NCBI GenBank assembly: GCA_004193595.1
Contig: RPGQ01000010.1
Location: 23,501-87,500, forward strand
Length of the DNA stretch: 64,000 nt
DNA from: Desulfobacteraceae bacterium Eth-SRB2
GTDB lineage: Bacteria > Desulfobacterota > Desulfobacteria > Desulfobacterales > UBA11574
Reading direction: 5' to 3'
In this document: positions 36,568 through 45,598 of the stretch, piece by piece
Layout: each line of letters begins with the position of its first letter
Position numbering within the stretch: position 1 is the stretch's first letter
Notes under the pieces: model-generated
Told to the model about the DNA's origin: nothing
The model's database searches: none
Seen by the model: only the letters and a program-made list of their open reading frames with translations
Program-made: the position numbers and the translations under genes

Positions 36568-36882
36568 ATGATTGAAGTTAGCAAATTAGCTACAGAACAG
36601 ATTGCCGAATATTTCAAAGAAAAAGAGGTTTCACCCATACGGATCTTTTTAAATTCGGGAGGATGAGGCGGCCCATCACTCGCCATGGCTCTGGATGAGT
36701 CTAAAGATACAGATCACGTTTTTGAAATTGACGGTTTCAAATATATCGTCGACAAAGAGTTTATGGAAAAAGCAAAGCCGATAAAGATAGATTTTTCCGA
36801 AATGGGTTTTAAACTCAACTGCGGCATAGATTTCGGATCAGGATGTTCAGGCTGCGGATCACAAACAACTTCCTGTTGTTAA
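36568..36882 (+). CDS. IscA/HesB-like selenoprotein (in-frame UGA as Sec)
   Basis: The ORF track starts only at an internal ATG at 36685. The same frame is open from the ATG at 36568, which has AAGGAG before it, except for one TGA at codon 33. Read through, it gives a 104-residue protein with LNSGG-U-GGPSLAMALDE, in which Sec replaces the first Cys of the HesB motif GGCSGLS. The C terminus (GCSGCGSQTTSCC) keeps the other cluster ligands. HesB-like selenoproteins are known in deltaproteobacteria. A compact hairpin can form just after the UGA (GGCG/CGCC). A promoter and terminator frame it as a single gene. Confidence 0.88.
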
Positions 36883-36907
36883 TTATACAGATTCCGTTAT
36901 TAACCAA

Positions 36908-36938
36908 GGGCAACACCGTTAAGGTGTTGCCCTTTTTA
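36908..36938 (+). terminator. Terminator after the selenoprotein gene
   Basis: The 10-bp stem GGGCAACACC/GGTGTTGCCC with a 5-base loop is followed by TTTTT. Confidence 0.9.
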
Positions 36939-37109
36939 TATTTTTCTGGAGAAATGGCTTCATCAAGCCGGCTGAATTCTTCTCTGAATTCATCGCCATA
37001 TCGATAATATTTATTGCGAGAAAACCGGAAGGCCCTTTTGCGTGAGCGGTTAAGGATTGTATATGCGTTTTTCCCATAATCTTTGAAAATATGGGATCAG
37101 TCCATAGAG

Positions 37110-37409
37110 TTATTCGGTTGGAAATTCCAAGCTATCGCTTTCAGATAGATAGGGTTCGGATATATGACTCCCGGCAACGTGAAAATCCAATGGCCTTTGG
37201 GTTTCAGACGGTTCTTTAAGGGCTTTTTCACGAAAATGTATTTTGATGATCTCAATACGTTGTCGAGCCAATTTTTCACCCCCAAGTTTTAAGTAAGTTA
37301 AAATAATTTGCTGGGTGTGGTCGTCACCTTTAAGTGGGTCGGGAAGCAGATTAATCAAGCGCTTAAAAGCCAATTCCAATTCGTCCAGAATTTTCATTTG
37401 ATTCGTCAT
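37110..37409 (-). CDS. Hypothetical 99-residue protein
   Basis: I do not recognise this protein. A good ribosome-binding site (AGGAGATATA) precedes the ATG at 37409. The first 75 residues are predicted helical (DELELAFKRLINLLPDPL); the tail is acidic and probably disordered. There is no signal peptide or Cys motif. Confidence 0.6.
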   Translation of the reverse strand: MTNQMKILDELELAFKRLINLLPDPLKGDDHTQQIILTYLKLGGEKLARQRIEIIKIHFREKALKEPSETQRPLDFHVAGSHISEPYLSESDSLEFPTE

Positions 37410-37709
37410 TATATCTCCTGAATACGGATTTTTAATATGGCAAATAGTGACAATAAATCATGAATGAAAAATGTAAAGTGTTTTTATCAGAAATTTATTA
37501 AATAAATTTAAAAAAGGGTATCAGACAAGTGATTCACTTAAAAACCGGATCGCCTGAATGCTTGTTTGTTTCCTTTGTTTTGTGAAGATAGAATGATACA
37601 AAAGTAAAGAACCACGGTGGCTTAAGCTATACCGGTTGAAAAATTGATATAACTTTGATAGGATTAACCTAAATCATAAATCCAAAGATCACAGAAAAGA
37701 TAAATTCTT
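37410..37709. other. Gap before the methyltransferase gene
   Basis: 300 bp of AT-rich sequence with no ORF or repeat that I recognise. Confidence 0.4.
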
Positions 37710-38705
37710 ATGACTGCAGAAGAATTGAATCCGGAAAAAATACTTAAATTATCAGGAAGTTATTGGGAGACTTGTACGCTTCATGCGGGAGTTAAACTCG
37801 ATGTTTTTACAATCATCGGCAAAGATTATCTTAAGGGGGAAGATGTGGCCGACAAACTTAACGGCGACAAAAGAGGGGTTAAAACACTTCTCAATGCCCT
37901 TTCTGCCATGGATCTTCTGGTGAAAAAAGAAGATACCTATGCCAACACCCCTTTGAGTTACGCTTTTCTTTCCAAGGACGCTTCCCGATATATGGGGCAC
38001 ATCATCATGCACCATCACAATTTGATAGAGTCTTGGGGCCGGCTGGATGTAGCGGTTCAATCCGGCCGTTCGGTAAGGCATAGAGCAACGCATACGGACG
38101 AAGACGCACGAAAAAATTTTCTTATGGGTATGTTCAATTTGGCGATGAATCTCGCCCCGGTGCTGGTGCCGAAAGTAGATCTTTCCGGTCGACGGCATTT
38201 ACTCGACCTGGGGGGCGGCCCCGGAACTTATGCCATTCATTTTTGTATGAAAAATCCCCAGCTCAAAGCAACGGTTTATGACCTGCCCACCACGCGCCCC
38301 TTTGCTGAAAAAACCATTGCTAAATTTAATTTGCAGGACCGGATCGATTTTAAAGACGTGGATTATCTTGAAGAAAAGATTGAAGGAATCTATGACGTGG
38401 TATGGCTGTCTCAAATTCTCCACGGAGAAGGACCCGAGGACTGTCGCAAAATTATCGGCAAGGCCGCTTCTGTCCTGGAACCCGGAGGTATGATCCTGAT
38501 CCACGATTTTATTTTAAACAACAGTATGGACGGCCCGCTTTTTCCGGCTTTGTTTTCCCTGAATATGCTTTTGGGAACGCCGTCAGGACAATCCTATTCT
38601 GAAAAACAGATCGGAGACATGCTTTTCGATGCCGGGGTCAGGGAAATCCGGCGCATTTTTTTCGAATCACCCAATGATTCTGGAATAATAACCGGTATTG
38701 TTTGA
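37710..38705 (+). CDS. SAM-dependent O-methyltransferase, class I (dimerising, ASMT-like)
   Basis: The 331-residue protein has an N-terminal winged-helix dimerisation domain (about residues 10-90) and a C-terminal Rossmann domain with motif I DLGGGPGTYA near residue 170 and WLSQILHG later. This is the plant/fungal O-methyltransferase (acetylserotonin methyltransferase) fold, used in bacteria on small phenolic or polyketide substrates and in some isoprenoid pathways. It lies 13 bp upstream of the DUF362 gene on the same strand. The substrate is unknown. Confidence 0.8.
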   Translation: MTAEELNPEKILKLSGSYWETCTLHAGVKLDVFTIIGKDYLKGEDVADKLNGDKRGVKTLLNALSAMDLLVKKEDTYANTPLSYAFLSKDASRYMGHIIMHHHNLIESWGRLDVAVQSGRSVRHRATHTDEDARKNFLMGMFNLAMNLAPVLVPKVDLSGRRHLLDLGGGPGTYAIHFCMKNPQLKATVYDLPTTRPFAEKTIAKFNLQDRIDFKDVDYLEEKIEGIYDVVWLSQILHGEGPEDCRKIIGKAASVLEPGGMILIHDFILNNSMDGPLFPALFSLNMLLGTPSGQSYSEKQIGDMLFDAGVREIRRIFFESPNDSGIITGIV

Positions 38706-38718
38706 TGAGGAAGAGATC

Positions 38719-39663
38719 ATGAATTGTCATCCCATTACCCGTAGAGAATCGATAAAAAAGCTTTTTAAAATAACCGGAAGCCTTGCGCTGACCGGCGTAA
38801 TGACATGCCCTTTTCAAAAAACGATTTCGGCCTGGGCCGGATCAACCAATAAAAAATTTATTGTTGAGGGGATCGGACAGAATCCTGAATATTCTGTTAA
38901 GGCCTTAGTCGAAAAGGTTTTTGAGGCGGCCGGCGGAATACAAAAATTTGTTTCAAGGCAGGATGTGGTGGTGATCAAACCGAATATCTCTTGGGCAAGG
39001 CACCCCGACCTGGCGGCAACCACCCATCCGGAAGTTTTGAAAGCGGTTGTTGAGCTCTGTCAGGAGGCCGGAGCTAAAAAAGTCAGAATCGCCGATCATA
39101 CCATCCATGATGCCAGACGCTGTTTTGCCATCACAGGTGCCGGGATGGTTGCAAAAAAAACCGGAGCGGATCTGGTATATCCACGGTCGTCATTGATGCG
39201 TAACATGAAATTACAGGGACACCGTCTGGATGTCTGGCCGGTTTTTTTGCCTCTGGTTGAGGCCGACAAAATCATCAATCTGCCGGTTGCCAAGGTCCAT
39301 AGCCTTAGCGGTCTAACGCTTGGCATGAAAAACTGGATTGGAGCTGTGGGCGGCAGGAGAAGTGCCCTGCACCAGGATATACACCTGACCATTGTGGATC
39401 TGGCTCAATTTTTCAATCCCACGGTCACTCTCATAGATGCCACCCGGATCATGGTCGCTAACGGTCCATCGGGCGGAAGCCGTTCGGATGTGGCGGTTTC
39501 AAATCGCCTTATATTAAGTGACGATCCTGTTGCCGCAGATGCCAAAGCAGCAGGTCTCTTTAATTTACGTCCCCAGGACATCGGTTTCATTCGCCTCGGG
39601 GAAAAATGGGGACTTGGCACCACTGAATTTCAAAAACTCCGTCAGACCCAGGTGATCATTTGA
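38719..39663 (+). CDS. DUF362 domain protein with Tat-like signal
   Basis: I start at the ATG at 38719 (MNCHPITRRESIKK), preceded by GAGGAAGAG; the 7-residue longer ORF overlaps the upstream gene. The N terminus resembles a Tat signal (TRRESIKKLFKITGSLALTG). The rest is DUF362 (VVIKPNISWARHPD, NLPVAKVHSLSGLTLGMKN). DUF362 proteins are often paired with ferredoxin modules in anaerobes. It overlaps the start of the polyferredoxin gene. Confidence 0.85.
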   Translation: MNCHPITRRESIKKLFKITGSLALTGVMTCPFQKTISAWAGSTNKKFIVEGIGQNPEYSVKALVEKVFEAAGGIQKFVSRQDVVVIKPNISWARHPDLAATTHPEVLKAVVELCQEAGAKKVRIADHTIHDARRCFAITGAGMVAKKTGADLVYPRSSLMRNMKLQGHRLDVWPVFLPLVEADKIINLPVAKVHSLSGLTLGMKNWIGAVGGRRSALHQDIHLTIVDLAQFFNPTVTLIDATRIMVANGPSGGSRSDVAVSNRLILSDDPVAADAKAAGLFNLRPQDIGFIRLGEKWGLGTTEFQKLRQTQVII

Positions 39664-41288
39664 AAGCAACACATCTGGTCTGGATACGACGCATGAGCCA
39701 GGCCTTTTTTTTAATTCTTTTTATTTTTCTCCTGGTTGAAAGCCGCCTGCCCCAAGACATTTATCTGGATTATTCCGTAGCACTGAACGCTGAGCAGGAC
39801 ATCGATCTGGATTATCCTGTAAAATTTTTTTTTCAGCTTGATCCCCTCATATGGATTACATCTTTCATATCAGGACACCAGTGGACCACAGGCTTTGGGT
39901 GGGCTTTGGGGATTATTATCCTGACGTTTTTCTTTGGCAGGATTTTCTGTGGCTTTATCTGTCCGTTGGGTACCCTTCATCACATGGCAAGTTATATAAG
40001 ACCGGCCCTGAAAAAACAACGGATGATTTCTGCCAACCAAAAACACGCCAGTCAGAAATTCAAATATTTTTTGCTGATTCTATTTCTTATGGCTGCGTTG
40101 CTGGGTCTCAATCTCACCGGATTGTTAGACCCCATTGCTTTTTTATTTCGCTCTTTGGCTCTTGCTGTTTTCCCGGGGATCGGAACAGGGATCAAAGAAT
40201 TATTGGATCTGACTGCGCAAAGCGATATAAAAATCTTGAATTATATAAGCTACGGCGGGGAGGTTCTGGTATCACCGGTTTTCGGATATGGATATAAAGC
40301 CTTTACATCTGCATGGTTCATCGGCATTCTGTTTCTATTTATTTTGTTTCTCAACCGTATCCGGCCGCGTTTCTGGTGCCGGACACTCTGCCCTCTGGGC
40401 GCTCTATTAGGCCTTTTTGCACGGTTCAGTATCTTAAGACTGGAAAAAAATCCTGAGAAATGCACGAATTGTAATTTGTGTGTTCTATCATGTCAGGGGG
40501 CAGCCTCTCCGGTTCCGGGACAGGAATGGGACGCCTCGGAATGTATGTTCTGCTTTAACTGTTTTAACTCCTGCCCTGAAAAGGCCGTTGTCTTTAAATT
40601 GGGATGGCCGCCGCACGTCAGTAAAAAGCCGGATATGGGTCGCCGGGCCGTATTGGGTGGTTTGTTGGCCGGCCTATCTTTTCCTTTATTAGGAAGGTTG
40701 GATGGCAGGTTGCACCATGTATCTGATGCACGTTTGATCAGACCTCCGGGTTCATTGCCCGAAAAGGATTTTTTAAAGCTCTGCCAGCGATGCGGGCTCT
40801 GCATGAAGGCTTGTCCGACAAATGTTATCAACCCTACACTCACAGAAGCGGGAATGGCCGGGTTCTGGACACCGAATCTCATTATGACCCAAGGGTATTG
40901 TGAATATACCTGCACACTTTGCGGCGGTGTTTGTCCTACAGGTGCTATCCGTAAATTATCAGGCAAAGAGAAAATCGAAACTCCTATCCGGATAGGGTCT
41001 GCCTATGTAGACCGGGGACGATGCCTCCCATGGTCGGGAAACGGACCCTGCATCGTCTGTGAAGAACACTGCCCCACTTCTCCCAAAGCCATACGCCTTA
41101 TCCAAGGGACGTCTTTGTCACCGGCAGGGAAAAAGGTGAATGTAAAATTGCCTTATGTGGATCTCAAAAGCTGTGTGGGGTGCGGAATTTGTGAATATAA
41201 ATGTCCTGTAAAAGGCAAACCCGCCATCCGGGTGATAGCAGCCGGAGAATCCAGGTCTGTGGCAAATCAGATTTTACTAGAGTTATAA
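39660..41288 (+). CDS. NapH-like membrane polyferredoxin
   Basis: The TTG start at 39660 overlaps the upstream stop in a TTGA. The 542-residue protein has four to five membrane segments in its first half, with the NapH-like CGFICPLGTLHH and CRTLCPLGALLG motifs. A C-terminal half carries about six ferredoxin-type Cys clusters, for example CTNCNLCVLSC, CQRCGLCMKACP and CVGCGICEYKCP. It is likely an inner-membrane electron-transfer protein linking quinol to periplasmic or cytoplasmic Fe-S partners, and is paired here with the Tat-exported DUF362 protein. Confidence 0.88.
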   Translation: MKATHLVWIRRMSQAFFLILFIFLLVESRLPQDIYLDYSVALNAEQDIDLDYPVKFFFQLDPLIWITSFISGHQWTTGFGWALGIIILTFFFGRIFCGFICPLGTLHHMASYIRPALKKQRMISANQKHASQKFKYFLLILFLMAALLGLNLTGLLDPIAFLFRSLALAVFPGIGTGIKELLDLTAQSDIKILNYISYGGEVLVSPVFGYGYKAFTSAWFIGILFLFILFLNRIRPRFWCRTLCPLGALLGLFARFSILRLEKNPEKCTNCNLCVLSCQGAASPVPGQEWDASECMFCFNCFNSCPEKAVVFKLGWPPHVSKKPDMGRRAVLGGLLAGLSFPLLGRLDGRLHHVSDARLIRPPGSLPEKDFLKLCQRCGLCMKACPTNVINPTLTEAGMAGFWTPNLIMTQGYCEYTCTLCGGVCPTGAIRKLSGKEKIETPIRIGSAYVDRGRCLPWSGNGPCIVCEEHCPTSPKAIRLIQGTSLSPAGKKVNVKLPYVDLKSCVGCGICEYKCPVKGKPAIRVIAAGESRSVANQILLEL

Positions 41289-41295
41289 CGGATTT

Positions 41296-41601
41296 TTAAT
41301 GCGCACTTTTCTTTTTGCTCCGTGCAATTTTTTCTTTACCGACTATCCATTTTCCGTTTTCTTTGATTAATTGGATTTGTTCTTCATAATTAATTGTACC
41401 GGAAACTTTTATTGTTGCGTTATTACCTTCTGGGTCTTCGGTAACCGTATATTTTAATTTGGACGTGTTAAGCTTACCGGCCTTATCAAGCGTAAACTGC
41501 TTTTTAACATAATCCTTGGCCACGTCTTCCGGGCTATCTTTACCGCATCCAAAAACCATGAAAATAGACAAGATAATAACAAGATAGATGATTTTTCTCA
41601 T
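41296..41601 (-). CDS. DUF4878-like lipoprotein
   Basis: The 101-residue protein has a lipoprotein signal (IIYLVIILSIFMVFGCGKD, lipobox VFGC). The mature part resembles the NTF2-like DUF4878 domain (SPEDVAKDYVKKQF, INYEEQIQLIKENGKWIVGK). It converges on the polyferredoxin gene with an 8-bp gap. Role unknown. Confidence 0.8.
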   Translation of the reverse strand: MRKIIYLVIILSIFMVFGCGKDSPEDVAKDYVKKQFTLDKAGKLNTSKLKYTVTEDPEGNNATIKVSGTINYEEQIQLIKENGKWIVGKEKIARSKKKSAH

Positions 41602-41630
41602 GTAGCACCTCTTTAGTTCTTGATAAATTC

Positions 41631-41656
41631 GTAAGCGATGTTTTACGAAACCATCA
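41631..41656. repeat. Tiny E-like end pair
   Basis: TGATAAATTCGTAAG and TTTTACGAAACCATCA are the inverted E-family ends with no core. They resemble the mini element at 36361-36406. Confidence 0.45.
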
Positions 41657-41751
41657 GTTTTTTTGTTGAAAATAAAAGTCTATTTTTTTAAAATAATTTT
41701 ATATCAATATAGGAACGGATAGCACTTTTTCCCAAAATGATCAAGGCGAAT

Positions 41752-41866
41752 TAGCGTAACTACCAGGGTAAACGCTTTTGATTTCGGTGCAGCGTAACGA
41801 CGGCGTGTTTCTCTTTATATTAGGAATCAAATGCGTTTTTCCTGGCGTAACCACGACAACACTCCC
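41752..41866. repeat. Long imperfect inverted repeat upstream of the LUD gene
   Basis: GCGTAACTACCAGGG and TAAACGCTTTTGATTTC on the left are matched on the right by GGAATCAAATGCGTTT and CCTGGCGTAACCACG. The arms are about 33 bp with a loop of about 45 bp. Confidence 0.55.
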
Positions 41867-41868
41867 CA

Positions 41869-42030
41869 TTAATGACTCTGTTGATTTACTATACTTAAAA
41901 AAAATTGCTTAAAAATCGACTCCCTCAGAGGCTCATATCTTGACGATCTTACGCAAAGGAATGATAAATGCTGCGTGTTTTTTTGTAATTTTTTAAAAAA
42001 TTGGACTAAATCAACAGACTCATTAATAGA
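41869..42030. repeat. Inverted-repeat element J before the LUD gene
   Basis: ATTAATGACTCTGTTGATTTA on the left is inverted as TAAATCAACAGACTCATTAAT on the right, with one mismatch in 21 bp, around a core of about 120 bp. It is palindromic like a MITE, but no second copy or target duplication is seen in this window. Confidence 0.55.
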
Positions 42031-42042
42031 AAGGAGGATATT

Positions 42043-42696
42043 ATGGATAAACCTATTGATAAGTTTTGGAGAACAAGACTGACCGATCTTAAGAAAGTTT
42101 TGGATTCAAATAACTTTGAAACCTTTGTGGCGGAAAATATCGATGAAGCCAAAAACATTGTACTGGAAAAAATTATACCCGAGACTTCACCTACAAGCGT
42201 TTCATGGGGAGGGTCGCTCACATTCACTGCTACGGGGCTATATGATACGTTAAAGAAAAGAGGTGATTTAAAAGTGCTGGACACTTTTGAAAAAAATCTG
42301 ACTCCTGAAGAAAGTCTGGAGCGTCGCAGGCGGTCGCTTTTGGTGGATCTTTTTATCACCGGAAGCAACGCGGTGACCGAGGCCGGTCAGCTTGTTAATC
42401 TTGATATGATCGGAAACCGTATTTGCGGGATCACTTTCGGCCCGAAACATGTTATTATCCTTGCAGGACGAAATAAAATTGTTCCTGACCTGGATGCGGC
42501 CATGTTTCGTATTAAAAATTATGCCGCTCCGGTCAACACCATGCGGCTGGACAAAAAAACACCTTGCGCCAAAACTTCATATTGCGAAGAGTGCAAAAGC
42601 TCTGATCGTATTTGCAATACTTGGACGATTACCGAAAAATCGTTTCCCAAAGGAAGGGTGAAAGTTATTTTGATTAATGATGACCTGGGATTTTAA
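42043..42696 (+). CDS. LUD-domain protein (LutC-like)
   Basis: The 217-residue protein matches the LUD domain (GGSLTFTATGLYDTLKKRG, ITGSNAVTEAGQLVNLD, HVIILAGRNKIV). Members such as LutC take part in lactate oxidation, while others are of unknown function. There is a C-terminal Cys pattern, CAKTSYCEEC, that may bind a metal. An AGGAGGAT ribosome-binding site precedes the ATG. No lutA/lutB is nearby. Confidence 0.85.
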   Translation: MDKPIDKFWRTRLTDLKKVLDSNNFETFVAENIDEAKNIVLEKIIPETSPTSVSWGGSLTFTATGLYDTLKKRGDLKVLDTFEKNLTPEESLERRRRSLLVDLFITGSNAVTEAGQLVNLDMIGNRICGITFGPKHVIILAGRNKIVPDLDAAMFRIKNYAAPVNTMRLDKKTPCAKTSYCEECKSSDRICNTWTITEKSFPKGRVKVILINDDLGF

Positions 42697-42722
42697 ATCC
42701 CATTCGGATGCAGAAACGACAT

Positions 42723-42930
42723 GGGGTGATTAAAATTGCCCATAATATGGCTTTAAAAAATATCCCATATTTATTCCTTCCCGTATGCCTGGTGTCAGGT
42801 TTCAGGTTTCAGGTGCCAGCGCCTCTGTTCATCATTCCTGACACCTGACACCTGACACCTGAAACCTTAAGATATGGAACAAAAATGGGATTAAAATTCC
42901 ATCTGTATACACGGCGATTTTCACCACCCC
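42723..42930. repeat. Repeat G2: GTGTCAG heptamer element with exact TSD
   Basis: The 208-bp element is flanked by AGAAACGACAT on both sides (42712-42722 and 42931-42941), an exact 11-bp duplication. It matches G1 with three extra heptamers, one in the left and two in the right array. The ends are GGGGTGATTAAAATTGCC and the inverse GGGGTGGTGAAAATCGCC. Confidence 0.92.
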
Positions 42931-43104
42931 AGAAACGACATAAGCATAGAAGATATATTCCATATAACAATTCCATAGCGTGGATGGACACTATCTAGTG
43001 AGGAAAGAATCGGGAATCAGGTCGTCAGAACAAAAAGTGTTATGCAGTGGAAGTCAAATCAATGTAAAGCACTGACTTTAATAGGGGGTCATCAAAAATC
43101 TAAT

Positions 43105-43365
43105 TTACACAAACGGATGGACATGAAGGTGTTTTGGTTTATAATAATTTTCTATCTTTGGGCGAATCTTATAACAATCAGAACACTTAATGAAATACCC
43201 GCCAGATGAACACTTAAATAAAGCGCCGCCCTGTAATCCAAATCCTCCTGAGGTGGATGTGATATTAATTTTTACATTCTCGCCGCAGTCTGAACATTTA
43301 CCATTTAATTCGATTGTCGTTTTCCCAGGGTTAGCTTCAAATAGTTTTCTTAGCATTTCTTCCAT
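43105..43365 (-). CDS. Small Cys-rich zinc-ribbon-like protein
   Basis: The 86-residue protein has CSDCGENVKINIT, a glycine-rich GGFGLQGGALFKC and CSDCY. The cysteine pairs suggest a zinc ribbon. Similar small proteins are sometimes annotated as anaerobic ribonucleotide reductase related, but I cannot confirm this. A ribosome-binding site (AGGGAGG) precedes the ATG. Confidence 0.65.
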   Translation of the reverse strand: MEEMLRKLFEANPGKTTIELNGKCSDCGENVKINITSTSGGFGLQGGALFKCSSGGYFIKCSDCYKIRPKIENYYKPKHLHVHPFV

Positions 43366-43963
43366 TAGTAGCTACCTCCCTCAGTTTTTGACCCTGTTCG
43401 TTTAAATAATTTTTTTGTATATTGATATTCTTGGTTTTAATCTTCTATCATGCCCGCTTCTGCGTTCTTTTCCGGATCTGCGTTCAGGAATATGTAAATT
43501 ATAGGAGAATTGACGTCGATCAATCCCTAAACGCCGGTCACCATTGTTCTTGGTAAATAACGCCATAACTTCAAAAATTTTATTAATGCGTTTTATCGAT
43601 TTAAAGACCTAAAGAGAAAATGAGGGATATGTTTGACTTGCTCATCATAGAAGATTCCATAAACTTGTAATTTGTTGGTGTCAAGTAAAATTATGTATAA
43701 TTTATATATAATTTTAGTGAATTAGAATATGTTGTATTTTATTAAAATAAATTACTATATATTGTGCATCTAAGAATCAAGAAGTTAGTAAAATCGGACT
43801 GTTCTATTACCATACCTCCTTAAGTACCTCTGAACAATAAACTCGTAAGATTTACAAAATATTTCCAAATCCCATAGATTTTGGGCGCAGTTCTCTTACG
43901 AACTCCATTTGGATTTATTGGAAATAGGCTTCAACAGGACAATCCGGATAGATGTCCAAGTAT
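43366..43963. other. Intergenic gap, AT-rich
   Basis: About 600 bp without an ORF I can support. The ORF from 43881 is a shadow of the adjacent minus-strand gene. No repeat family or RNA is recognised. Confidence 0.4.
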
Positions 43964-44314
43964 TTATACTTTTACATACACCCCAATCCCCGCGCTTTTA
44001 ATCTTTCCCTGCTTCTTCAAAATCTTAACATTATCGTATATTTTTCTTTTATTGAAGTCCGTCTTTTTCATTAACGTAGCGACATCAGCGCCCTTTTTGT
44101 ATCTTTTAATAATTCCAAAAAGACTATCGGCCGCTGTTAATTTGGCAGTTTTTTTAGCAATGCCCTTTTTCACGGGTTTTGTTTTGTCCACGGTTTTCTT
44201 CGTTGATTTTGGGTTCTCAAGTTTCCCGACCTCGACAATCATTTTATCAACTTTTTTTGATAGTGCCTTTAGATCCTTGTTCACAGCTTTCAGATCCTTC
44301 ACTAGATTCTTCAT
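43964..44314 (-). CDS. Basic winged-helix-like protein (hypothetical)
   Basis: The 116-residue protein has a coiled-coil N terminus, a Lys-rich linker (STKKTVDKTKPVKKGIAKKT) and a C-terminal domain of about 50 residues (ADVATLMKKTDFNKRKIYDN) that resembles a winged helix. DNA binding is likely but unproven. It is preceded by an AGGAGGAGC ribosome-binding site. Confidence 0.65.
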   Translation of the reverse strand: MKNLVKDLKAVNKDLKALSKKVDKMIVEVGKLENPKSTKKTVDKTKPVKKGIAKKTAKLTAADSLFGIIKRYKKGADVATLMKKTDFNKRKIYDNVKILKKQGKIKSAGIGVYVKV

Positions 44315-44746
44315 TTCCGGGCTCCTCCTTTGCTTTTAAGTTTAACCTAAATCGAGCTATTTTTTACTCCATTTGCACCGATCTCCCCGCTGACGGGGGA
44401 TCTTGGACTTGCGCATCAAGGATCCGCGAAAAATCTCGACATATCCATCCCGATGTTTTTTCGGGACGTTTTCGTAAACCCTTATGCATCAAGATCTCAG
44501 CACATCTCTTCCCAAAAAATTCCTCAACGCAGATTTAATAATCAACCCTCTCTTTCAACTCTTTTCCACATTTATAAAACGAAAGTTTCTTCGAGTTGCT
44601 TTGTAGCTTCTGAAATTTGAATTAATTCAGTTAAATACATCAAAAAAAAAGAACTGTCAAGAATTCTGTAGGGTTGAAGGATTATGGCATTAAAGGAATG
44701 GAGTCAGACCGTTTGGAGGTCATTCCAAACTGTTCATACTTCCTTG
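44315..44746. other. Intergenic gap upstream of C2
   Basis: About 430 bp with no gene I can support. The ORFs at 44179 and 44674 are shadows. I see nothing else in it. Confidence 0.35.
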
Positions 44747-45039
44747 GATGTAAATCAAAACTGTTGTTTGCTAAGATTGCCATGGCTATTTGGTTTCAGG
44801 TGTCAGGTGTCAGGTGTCAGGAGGCATGGAGCCCTGAGGGAACGATTCATCTCCATTTAACAAATGTGTAACCGACACAACTTTTTATAGACCTCAAGAT
44901 CCTCCACGTCCATATAATTGCTATTGGTCACCTGGTTTCCCCCTTAACCCTGACACCTGACACCTAAAAAAAGGGCTTCGGAGCCACGGTTTGTCAATAG
45001 ACAAGGATCAGCGTTTACCAACGGCTTTGATTTACACCC
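44747..45039. mobile_element. Element C2: deletion derivative of C1 with exact 10-bp TSD
   Basis: The 293-bp element shares both ends with C1, the array GGTTTCAGGTGTCAGGTG and the right array, but lacks most of the coding part. It still has GCCCTGAGGGAACGATTCAT and a TTGGTCACC stretch in common with C1. The flanks TACTTCCTTG at 44737-44746 and 45040-45049 are identical. Confidence 0.9.
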
Positions 45040-45117
45040 TACTTCCTTGTGCATTCCATTTTAAGTTGGCTTTAGCGGGCGTTGCTCAACTATTACCGGC
45101 ACAACAATGGCAGGCAA

Positions 45118-45157
45118 TATAAAAAAAGAGCGGGAAAGCCTGATTGCCAACCCGCTC
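45118..45157 (-). terminator. Terminator of tRNA-Pro
   Basis: On the minus strand, GAGCGGG pairs with CCCGCTC across a 16-base loop and is followed by seven T. Confidence 0.85.
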
Positions 45158-45174
45158 GATTTACTTTTCATTTC

Positions 45175-45251
<77 letters not shown>

Positions 45252-45598
45252 ACGATAAATAAACAACTAACACTTCAGAAATGCCATGTCAAGATATGAT
45301 ACGATGATGAATTCGTAAAAAGTCAAATTCATCACGTTTCAGGTGTTGAGTTTTAGGTAACGATCATTTATGTATTTAGCAAACACTTAAAACAGTTGTA
45401 GGAAATCATTTTTTTTATTTTTTGTGAAGGAAATGGAGTTTTTCCTAAACCTCATATGATAATGGTTTTAATTTTTTATTGACGATTGGACAAAAAGGAT
45501 GTTTTATTTAAACAACATGAATCTATTCAAAACTCGATTTTGGCATTATCCGTTATTTTAAAACTTAATTTAATAACCACGCAGATCCATTCAAATCC
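45252..45598. other. Gap between tRNA-Pro and ldcA
   Basis: Holds a short E-related fragment (TGATGAATTCGTAAAAAGTC) near 45308 and AT-rich sequence. No ORF is seen. The tRNA-Pro promoter must lie at the left. Confidence 0.35.

Noticed and set aside
36685-36882. Separate 65-residue gene starting at 36685
   Set aside because: It is the 3' part of the HesB-like selenoprotein frame after the UGA and has no ribosome-binding site of its own.
18553-45039. GTGTCAG arrays as CRISPR
   Set aside because: The repeat unit is 7 bp with no spacers, arrays are in opposite orientation at the two ends, and there are no cas genes.
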